A stretch of DNA of 5,774 bases from Lachnospiraceae bacterium (GTDB taxonomy: Bacteria; Bacillota_A; Clostridia; Lachnospirales; Lachnospiraceae): contig JAGATU010000080.1 in NCBI GenBank assembly GCA_017621115.1, positions 1 through 5,774 of the forward strand, written 5' to 3'. Below the pieces are notes generated by a model, which did not search any database, was not told the origin of the DNA, and saw only the letters and a list, made by a program, of their open reading frames with translations. Positions 1 through 4,440 of the stretch are shown one piece after another; the stretch's first letter is position 1; each line of letters starts with the position of its first letter. Made by a program: the position numbers and the translations under genes.

Positions 1-4
1 GCAT
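1..4 (-). CDS. Start codon of the next gene, cut by the window edge (probably rny)
   Basis: Only ATGC (4-1) of this gene is visible. It is called a start because a strong AGGAGGTG lies at a suitable distance and a promoter with a leader precedes it. In many Clostridia the gene after recA/recX is rny, encoding the membrane-anchored endoribonuclease RNase Y, so that is the best guess. Nothing in the visible codons confirms it. Confidence 0.4.
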
Positions 5-8
5 GTAC

Positions 9-21
9 AGGAGCACCTCCT
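9..21 (-). promoter_or_regulatory. Shine-Dalgarno sequence inside a small inverted repeat
   Basis: The minus strand reads AGGAG-GTG-CTCCT (21-9), a perfect 5-bp inverted repeat that includes a strong AGGAGGTG ribosome binding site. The next ATG is at 4-2, nine bases after GGTG. The hairpin could hide the site from ribosomes, though its 3-nt loop and short stem make it only modestly stable. An outer GTAC (40-37)/GTAC (8-5) pairing could enclose it. Confidence 0.55.
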
Positions 22-50
22 TATTTTATTTTCATTGTACCTATATTGCC

Positions 51-74
51 TTAAGCTAAATGCATGTAGCTTAA
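51..74. repeat. 24-bp near-perfect palindrome in the leader of the downstream gene
   Basis: The plus strand has TTAAGCTA (51-58) and TAGCTTAA (67-74), perfectly complementary 8-bp arms. The central ATGCAT (60-65) is itself a palindrome, so only the 59/66 pair breaks a full 24-bp dyad. It lies inside the predicted 5' leader, downstream of the -10. No T-run follows on the minus strand, so it is not an intrinsic terminator. An operator or a leader hairpin are both possible. Confidence 0.55.
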
Positions 75-106
75 TAACATTTCACTAAGCAATCTACAAC
101 AGTTCA

Positions 107-135
107 ATTTTATACACAAATCTATGTTATGTCAA
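107..135 (-). promoter_or_regulatory. Predicted promoter between recX and the next gene
   Basis: The minus strand has TTGACA (135-130), a 17-bp spacer (129-113) and TAAAAT (112-107), a good sigma-A match with a predicted start near 100. It begins about ten bases after the recX stop and would give the downstream gene an SOS-independent transcript with a leader of about 95 nt. No LexA box is seen here. Confidence 0.65.
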
Positions 136-144
136 GTAAAAGTC

Positions 145-762
145 TTATTGAAAAGAATCATGAAAAACTCTTCCCACTCCCTCTGCTGAAAATCCCTTAT
201 AGAGCAGATGACGGTACATTTTCTGTCTGGATTTCATATCGGCTGTTGTAATATCAAAATGTTTCTTCTCAAGAAGTGCATATATCAATTCTTCCTCTGA
301 TGCTACGTCACCCATCCCGCACGCCTCTTCGTATGCTTCCAAAATACATTTCTTATCTACGCCCTTGTTAAGTAATTTGGTCATAATCTGCTGTTTACTC
401 CATTTATCACCATAACAGGATATATACGACATACAATAGCGGTAATCGTCCACATAATGATAATTCTTAACATATTCGATTGCTTCATTAATACAGGATA
501 CCGGGTATTCCCCCTCCTTAAGCTTACGGCGCAGTTCCTCTTCGGTATAATCCTTCTTCTGTAATAGCATCAGGCATCTTTTTTTAGCACGCTTGGGAAG
601 TACAATAGCGTTAATCTCTTCATATTCTGCATCAGACAGTTCCCTATCTTTTTCGATGTGGTATAAACGAAGTTCGCCTTTGTATAATACAAAGGCGAAT
701 TCTCCATCCAGATATACCCTGCTTCTTGATTTACTCAATTCCACAATATCTGTTACTATCAT
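145..762 (-). CDS. recX: RecA modulator RecX
   Basis: This 205-residue cytoplasmic protein belongs to the RecX family, which binds RecA filaments and limits, or in some species tunes, their growth. An N-terminal stretch of about 55 residues (MIVTDIVELSKSRSRVYLDG...) precedes three helical repeats at roughly 57-99, 116-165 and 177-203. The hallmark YVDDYRYC is at 103-110, and AKKRCLMLL...YTEEELRRKL (59-81) is the typical first repeat. The ATG lies one base after the recA TAA, and AAGGAAGAG (782-774) inside the recA end is the probable ribosome binding site, so the two genes should be co-transcribed and SOS-induced together. No terminator is visible after the stop; a promoter for the next gene begins only about ten bases later. 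Whether this RecX inhibits or stimulates RecA cannot be told from sequence. Confidence 0.93.
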   Translation of the reverse strand: MIVTDIVELSKSRSRVYLDGEFAFVLYKGELRLYHIEKDRELSDAEYEEINAIVLPKRAKKRCLMLLQKKDYTEEELRRKLKEGEYPVSCINEAIEYVKNYHYVDDYRYCMSYISCYGDKWSKQQIMTKLLNKGVDKKCILEAYEEACGMGDVASEEELIYALLEKKHFDITTADMKSRQKMYRHLLYKGFSAEGVGRVFHDSFQ

Positions 763-763
763 A

Positions 764-1807
764 TTATTCTGCGCTCTTCCTTGTCTTCTTCGGTTCTTCT
801 GTCACTACCGCATCTTCAAAACCATAATGCGCCCGAACTTTCTGTTCAATCTCTCTGCAGACATCGGCATGCTCTGTCAGATACAGCTTTGCGTTCTCAC
901 GTCCCTGTCCGATCTTATTGCCTTCGTAAGCATACCAGGCACCGCTCTTAACCACTAAATTCAATTCCGCTGCCAAATCGAGAATGTCACCGACTTTGGA
1001 AATGCCCTGTCCAAACATAATATCAAACTCTGCCTCTTTAAATGGCGGAGCAATCTTATTCTTAACAACCTTTACACGGGTTCTGTTACCGATAACTTCA
1101 CCGGCCTGCTTCAAGGACTCAATTCTTCTGACATCCAGACGTACGGAAGAGTAGAACTTAAGTGCTCTACCACCGGTAGTTGTCTCCGGATTACCGAACA
1201 TAACACCAACCTTCTCACGAAGCTGATTGATAAATATAACCGTACAATTAGACTTACTGATAACAGCAGTCAGCTTACGGAGTGCCTGTGACATCAGACG
1301 CGCCTGTAAACCGACATGGGAATCTCCCATATCACCATCAATTTCAGCCTTCGGTACAAGTGCCGCCACGGAGTCGACTACAACAATATCAATCGCACCG
1401 GAACGAACCATCGTCTCAGTGATCTCTAATGCCTGCTCGCCGTTATCCGGCTGGGAAATATATAAATTATCAATATCTACACCGATATTCTTCGCATATA
1501 CAGGATCAAGCGCATGCTCCGCATCAATAAATCCGGCAATACCGCCTCTCTTCTGAATCTCTGCAATCATATGTAATGTAACCGTAGTCTTACCACTGGA
1601 CTCCGGTCCGTAAATCTCAACAATACGTCCCTTCGGAATACCACCTAATCCAAGTGCTATATCAAGGCTTAATGAGCCTGTAGGAATCGTCTCAACGTTC
1701 ATCTGGCTGCCGGGATCGCCAAGCTTCATAACAGCTCCCTTACCATACTGTCTCTCAATCTGTGCCAATGCGGCATCCAATGCTTTCAGCTTATCTTCTC
1801 TTTCCAT
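764..1807 (-). CDS. recA: Recombinase RecA
   Basis: This 347-residue protein is a full-length RecA. It forms ATP-dependent filaments on single-stranded DNA, catalyses strand exchange and stimulates LexA self-cleavage. The Walker A motif GPESSGKT is at 67-74, the catalytic glutamate lies in DAEHALD (E97), and Walker B is IVVVD (141-145). The L1 region is near 157-166 ([10 protein letters not shown]). The L2 region runs from about 194 to 211, starting at [20 protein letters not shown]. The acidic and basic C-terminal tail ([11 protein letters not shown]) is ordinary. The ATG has AAAGGAGA (1820-1813) five bases upstream. Transcription should come from its own LexA-controlled promoter, isolated from the upstream operon by a terminator. 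recX follows after one base. No intein, truncation or missing key residue is seen. Confidence 0.99.
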   Translation of the reverse strand: MEREDKLKALDAALAQIERQYGKGAVMKLGDPGSQMNVETIPTGSLSLDIALGLGGIPKGRIVEIYGPESSGKTTVTLHMIAEIQKRGGIAGFIDAEHALDPVYAKNIGVDIDNLYISQPDNGEQALEITETMVRSGAIDIVVVDSVAALVPKAEIDGDMGDSHVGLQARLMSQALRKLTAVISKSNCTVIFINQLREKVGVMFGNPETTTGGRALKFYSSVRLDVRRIESLKQAGEVIGNRTRVKVVKNKIAPPFKEAEFDIMFGQGISKVGDILDLAAELNLVVKSGAWYAYEGNKIGQGRENAKLYLTEHADVCREIEQKVRAHYGFEDAVVTEEPKKTRKSAE

Positions 1808-1822
1808 GATAATCTCCTTTTC

Positions 1823-1836
1823 AGAACAAATGTTCT
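1823..1836 (-). promoter_or_regulatory. Second LexA (SOS) box at the recA transcription start
   Basis: The minus strand reads AGAACATTTGTTCT, with GAAC and GTTC half-sites in the correct GAACnnnnGTTC arrangement. It covers the predicted start site and the first bases of the transcript. Its centre is 25 bp from that of the spacer box, a little under two and a half helical turns. The flanking A and T replace the consensus C and G. Confidence 0.8.
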
Positions 1837-1842
1837 AAACAC

Positions 1843-1871
1843 AGAATAAAACATATGTTCGTTTTTGTCAA
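1843..1871 (-). promoter_or_regulatory. recA promoter (sigma-A type)
   Basis: A perfect -35 TTGACA (1871-1866) is followed by a 17-bp spacer (1865-1849) and the -10 TATTCT (1848-1843). The predicted start is near 1836, giving a leader of about 28 nt before the recA ATG. The spacer is almost entirely occupied by a LexA box, so repressor and RNA polymerase should compete directly. A strong core promoter under operator control fits SOS induction of recA. Confidence 0.85.
1848..1861 (-). promoter_or_regulatory. LexA (SOS) box in the recA promoter spacer
   Basis: The minus strand reads CGAACATATGTTTT, which differs from the Bacillus-type LexA operator CGAACATATGTTCG only at the last two bases. 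It lies between the -35 and -10 and includes the first base of the -10. LexA bound here would block polymerase binding. Confidence 0.85.
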
Positions 1872-1903
1872 CAATTATTTTTCGTTACTGTCCGTTTTGC
1901 TTC

Positions 1904-1920
1904 GGATAATTCCATTATCC
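1904..1920 (-). repeat. Short perfect inverted repeat after the mini-ORF
   Basis: GGATAAT and ATTATCC (7-bp arms) flank the 3-base loop GGA on the minus strand. The stem includes the mini-ORF stop codon and lies about 33 bases upstream of the recA -35. No T-run follows, so it is not an intrinsic terminator. It might be a weak RNA hairpin or a protein-binding dyad. Confidence 0.4.
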
Positions 1921-1962
1921 GCTTTTTATGTCCAATAAAAGTCTCTTTGAGTCTTTTTTCAT
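1915..1962 (-). CDS. Candidate 15-residue mini-ORF upstream of recA
   Basis: The minus strand has a perfect AGGAGG (1976-1971) eight bases before ATG. This opens the ORF MKKDSKRLLLDIKSG, which ends in TAA. The ribosome binding site is among the strongest in the window, and that is the main reason to list the ORF. The peptide is basic, with no evident membrane segment. The stop codon lies in the upstream arm of a small hairpin (1904-1920) and overlaps by one base (TAATG) a second 15-codon ORF at 1915-1868, MELSEAKRTVTKNNC. That second ORF has no good ribosome binding site and ends inside the recA -35 box. It could be a leader peptide, a remnant of a decayed gene, or chance. No function can be assigned. 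Confidence 0.3.
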   Translation of the reverse strand: MKKDSKRLLLDIKSG

Positions 1963-1980
1963 AAACAAATCCTCCTATTC

Positions 1981-2060
1981 CGGGGCTCTGCATAAACCGC
2001 CCCCTTATTTTCAACTGGAATTTACACGATTTAGTACAGATACGAAATAAGATGTGTAAA
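1981..2060 (-). other. Inverted repeats in the intergenic interval, possible structured leader
   Basis: Two potential RNA helices lie between the candidate promoter and the mini-ORF. TTTACAC (2060-2054) can pair with GTGTAAA (2027-2021) across a 26-nt loop. GGGGC (2003-1999) can pair with GCCCC (1986-1982) across a 12-nt loop, a GC-rich spot in AT-rich surroundings. No U-tract follows, so neither is a terminator. I do not recognise a known riboswitch consensus. No plausible conventional gene lies between 1963 and 2101. Confidence 0.3.
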
Positions 2061-2082
2061 GAACCGTTATATATGCAAAAAT

Positions 2083-2091
2083 ATTGTATCA
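2083..2091 (-). promoter_or_regulatory. Candidate extended -10 promoter in the pre-recA interval
   Basis: The minus strand reads TGATACAAT at 2091-2083, which fits an extended -10 element (TGnTAnAAT) with a predicted start near 2076. No good -35 is seen 16-18 bases upstream, where the terminator stem lies. The element sits in an imperfect dyad: TGCAAAATAT (2100-2091) faces ATATTTTTGCA (2084-2074), with one extra base. It could start a short transcript through the mini-ORF, or it may be chance in AT-rich DNA. Confidence 0.3.
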
Positions 2092-2101
2092 TATTTTGCA
2101 G

Positions 2102-2144
2102 AAAAAAACAGATGTTTCCGGATAAAATATTAGGAAACATCTGT
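2102..2144 (-). terminator. Intrinsic terminator of the rimO-pgsA-cinA-membrane protein unit
   Basis: On the minus strand, six bases after the stop codon of the membrane protein gene, ACAGATGTTTCC (2144-2133) pairs perfectly with GGAAACATCTGT (2119-2108). The stem is 12 bp with a 13-nt loop, and at least six T follow (2107-2102). This is a textbook rho-independent terminator for minus-strand transcription. On the plus strand the T-tract after the stem is interrupted, so it should work mainly one way. It separates the upstream operon from recA. Confidence 0.92.
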
Positions 2145-2150
2145 CTTATT

Positions 2151-3362
2151 TTATAACTTCTTTAAAAAGCGCTGATAATCTTTTAATGTAGCCGTAACCC
2201 AACCATTCGGATGATTGTATCCGATTTCAAGTCCGACCGGAGTGTAGAACAGAATCAAACTGTCTTCATCCCTCATAAAGTCAGCAATTTCTTCACTTGT
2301 ATAATCCGAAACGGAAGAAGTATATCCGTTCTGGTAAATACTCTGGTCAACAAAAGCATCCACTAATTCATCCGACACTTCAATAATTGACGTATTATCC
2401 AGCAAGGTTCCTGTTTTCAGGTCAAAATTCATGCAATACAAATCATACAATACATCGCCTTCCAAATATACATACTCATACACAACCACGGACAGAGTTT
2501 CCTCATCCATATAGGTAACAAAACTCTCTATCTCAAGAGAAAGATCTTCGGTGTAATCCTCCTCAAACATGCTTGCATAATACAATGCACCATCCATCAG
2601 ATATTCGTTAATGGTTTCGCTGTTTTTAACATCATCACTAACTTGTGCGTACCAAACCGAAATATATACGGAATTCTCAAAATCCGAATGTGTATACTCT
2701 TCAAATTCAACCGAATATGAAAGGTCATCCCTAAGATAGTCGGCAAGTTCTACATAATAGTCGTCATCAGGACTCGGCTCATAGTATTCGTCCCCATCAT
2801 CATAATCATCGGAATCGTCGTAGTCATCATAGCCATACTCATTCTCATAGTACCGTTTCAGGAAATCTTCCACATAATCTTCGTAATTATCCGGGGACTC
2901 CGGCTCCTGTGGCAATAGGATATCCGGGGACTCCTCAATATCCCTCTCATTTCCCGTATCAGGGACTTTCTCTTCTTCCGTAAAAGAATCCTTGATTCCG
3001 TCAAAAAAATCTCCTACCGCTTCGGTACTCTTATTCCAAGCCACGGTTGCTTCCGAGGCTGCTGCCTCGATAAGTTTTGAAACCACGAAAATAAGACATC
3101 CCACCAATAAAACCAATAAAAGAATAATAAGTCCTATCGTAAGACGGTTATTGTTTTTCTGCTTTTTGTCGGGTATGTAGAACGGTGAAAACGGCGAATT
3201 CTCCGCATGTCTCCAACTACCGTCTTCTGCCTGTGTAAGAACTGCTTCCGGCTGTACTTCAGCTTCAATCTCAATTACAGGCTCTTCATGTACCGTTTCC
3301 GGAATGTATTCTTCAACTGCATCTTCCGTCACTTCCAAATTATCCTTGAATTCCTCACTCAT
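2151..3362 (-). CDS. Acidic single-pass membrane protein with RsiV/DUF3298-like extracellular domain
   Basis: I do not recognise a named gene for this 403-residue protein. The N-terminal part (1-72) is acidic and ends in a basic patch (DKKQKNNNR, 65-73), followed by one hydrophobic segment at about 74-95. This predicts a cytoplasmic N-terminus and an external C-terminus. Residues 125-205 form an unstructured-looking linker rich in Asp, Glu, Tyr and Pro, with DDYDDSDDYDDGDEYY at about 179-194. From about 230 to 400 the sequence looks globular: an opening strand with the VSDDVKNSETINEYL helix (241-255), then NFDLKTGTLL (312-321), and LFYTPVGLEIGY (371-382) near the end. This pattern resembles the DUF3298 domain of the RsiV anti-sigma factor ectodomain, but I see no anti-sigma domain in the cytoplasmic part and no adjacent sigma factor. 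AGGAGA lies six bases before the ATG. A 40-nt gap without a terminator follows cinA, so it is probably the last gene of that operon. Ligand-sensing or envelope roles are guesses. Confidence 0.85.
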   Translation of the reverse strand: MSEEFKDNLEVTEDAVEEYIPETVHEEPVIEIEAEVQPEAVLTQAEDGSWRHAENSPFSPFYIPDKKQKNNNRLTIGLIILLLVLLVGCLIFVVSKLIEAAASEATVAWNKSTEAVGDFFDGIKDSFTEEEKVPDTGNERDIEESPDILLPQEPESPDNYEDYVEDFLKRYYENEYGYDDYDDSDDYDDGDEYYEPSPDDDYYVELADYLRDDLSYSVEFEEYTHSDFENSVYISVWYAQVSDDVKNSETINEYLMDGALYYASMFEEDYTEDLSLEIESFVTYMDEETLSVVVYEYVYLEGDVLYDLYCMNFDLKTGTLLDNTSIIEVSDELVDAFVDQSIYQNGYTSSVSDYTSEEIADFMRDEDSLILFYTPVGLEIGYNHPNGWVTATLKDYQRFLKKL

Positions 3363-3402
3363 TTCTTTTCTCCTCTGTTACACATACTCTCACAAAACAC
3401 TT

Positions 3403-3903
3403 CTATTTTTTCATAATCTCCTTATAAAGCATACCAAGTGCATGCTCTACGGACGCCTGCCTGATTTCCTTACGGCTTCCGTTAAAAAGACATCTCTCTA
3501 CTATTATATCATCTGCACTTCCACAGGCAATGTACACCAGTCCGACCGGCTTTTCTTTGGTTCCGCCGCCCGGTCCCGCAATACCCGTAGTTGCAACAGC
3601 CATATCCGCCTTAGCCGCTTTTATGGCGCCCAGTACCATCTCTCTTGCCGTCTGCTCACTGACTGCCCCAAACTGCGCAAGAGTATCTTCTTTTACCCCA
3701 ATCAGATTCTGCTTGGCTTCATTGGCATAGGTCACAAACCCGGCCTTAAAAACCTCCGAAACTCCCGGTACATCAATAATTCTTGATGCAAGCATGCCTC
3801 CCGTACAGGATTCGGCAGTTGCCAGTGTCACTTTCTTTTCCTGCAGAAGACCAACAATCTGTTCTTCCAATAGTGGTTCTTTCCTATTTACACTTACATC
3901 CAT
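3403..3903 (-). CDS. cinA: CinA C-terminal domain protein (PncC-type nicotinamide-nucleotide amidohydrolase)
   Basis: This 166-residue protein corresponds to the C-terminal domain of CinA alone. Characterised PncC members deamidate nicotinamide mononucleotide to nicotinate mononucleotide in NAD salvage. The motif TAESCTGG (29-36) contains the conserved serine S32. VTYAN (57-61) and TTGIAGPGGGTKEKPVGLVY (105-124) are the other conserved blocks. The N-terminal molybdopterin-binding-like domain (COG1058) of two-domain CinA is absent, and the upstream pgsA stop leaves no room for it, so the short form appears native. TAA of pgsA is followed directly by this ATG; GGGAGA at 3914-3919 inside the pgsA end is the likely ribosome binding site. 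CinA was named from a competence-induced operon with recA in streptococci, but here a terminator separates it from recA. The family call is strong; the enzymatic activity is inferred from homologues. Confidence 0.92.
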   Translation of the reverse strand: MDVSVNRKEPLLEEQIVGLLQEKKVTLATAESCTGGMLASRIIDVPGVSEVFKAGFVTYANEAKQNLIGVKEDTLAQFGAVSEQTAREMVLGAIKAAKADMAVATTGIAGPGGGTKEKPVGLVYIACGSADDIIVERCLFNGSRKEIRQASVEHALGMLYKEIMKK

Positions 3904-4440
3904 TTATTTCTGTTCTCCCATTACATGCCAGTTCTTTTTCAAATAATCAATCAAAGAAACCACTGTAAGAACAAGGGCAATCCACATTACAATGTCTGTT
4001 ACAATCTGTATAACCGCAATATCCGCAATCATAAGAACAATCATTACCATCTGGAAAACCGTCTTAAACTTACCCCAGTAACTTGCTGCAATCACGATAC
4101 CGTTATCAGAAGCAATCAGACGGAATCCGCTGATAATAAACTCACGGCTGATAATAATAATAACGACCCACGAAGGAATCTGTCCTGTCTCTACAAGACA
4201 AATCATAGCCGCACAAACCAGAAGTTTATCCGCAAGCGGATCCATAAACTTTCCGAAATTGGTAACCAAATTATATTTTCTGGCAATATGTCCATCCAAA
4301 AGGTCTGTTAAACTTGCACCTACAAAAAGTGCCAGGGCAATCCACTTACCTGCTGCCCCACACACGTCTGTTAACATCACAAAAACAAAAGGTACAATTA
4401 AAATCATACGGAATACTGTTAATTTATTTGGTAAATTCAT
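3904..4440 (-). CDS. pgsA: CDP-diacylglycerol--glycerol-3-phosphate 3-phosphatidyltransferase
   Basis: This 178-residue integral membrane enzyme makes phosphatidylglycerophosphate from CDP-diacylglycerol and glycerol-3-phosphate, the committed step to phosphatidylglycerol and cardiolipin. The complete CDP-alcohol phosphotransferase signature D(x2)DG(x2)AR(x8)G(x3)D(x3)D is present: D46, D49, G50, A53, R54, G63, D67, D71. These residues bind the metal ions and the CDP group. Several hydrophobic stretches (about 11-24, 32-44, 73-83, 91-105, 129-146, 150-164) fit a multi-pass protein, and the N-terminal MNLPNKLT is typical of bacterial PgsA. Length is normal for the family. The start overlaps the rimO stop as ATGA, and the stop directly abuts the cinA start. 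CDP-alcohol phosphotransferases with other acceptors exist, but the motif, length and placement next to rimO and cinA favour PgsA. Confidence 0.94.
   Translation of the reverse strand: MNLPNKLTVFRMILIVPFVFVMLTDVCGAAGKWIALALFVGASLTDLLDGHIARKYNLVTNFGKFMDPLADKLLVCAAMICLVETGQIPSWVVIIIISREFIISGFRLIASDNGIVIAASYWGKFKTVFQMVMIVLMIADIAVIQIVTDIVMWIALVLTVVSLIDYLKKNWHVMGEQK

Noticed and set aside
23..37. Tiny minus-strand ORF ATG AAA ATA AAA TAA just before the left-edge Shine-Dalgarno
   Set aside because: It has only four sense codons and no ribosome binding site of its own; it is expected by chance in this A-rich stretch.
593..958. A 121-codon plus-strand open frame opposite the recA/recX junction
   Set aside because: It runs antisense to conserved coding regions of recA and recX and has composition expected from a reverse-strand shadow.
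764..1807. Possible intein or intron in recA
   Set aside because: The RecA protein is continuous, of usual length and with all motifs in normal spacing.
2054..2060. TTTACA on the minus strand as a -35 with GTACTA or TACTAA 17-18 bases later
   Set aside because: The -10 match is poor; the extended -10 at 2083-2091 and the recA promoter at 1843-1871 are better candidates.
1868..2140. A 90-codon minus-strand open frame between the membrane protein gene and recA
   Set aside because: Its ATG lies in the terminator stem, it reads through the stem and U-tract, it has no convincing ribosome binding site, and the translation looks like random AT-rich sequence. Only the separate mini-ORF at 1915-1962 has a good ribosome binding site.
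2755..2850. Triplet-repeat tract considered as a CRISPR-like or satellite array
   Set aside because: The repeats are codon-level Asp/Tyr runs inside an open reading frame, with no regular repeat-spacer pattern.
3304..3786. A 160-codon plus-strand open frame across the membrane protein start and cinA
   Set aside because: It is antisense to two well-supported genes, has no ribosome binding site, and its translation has no recognisable domain.
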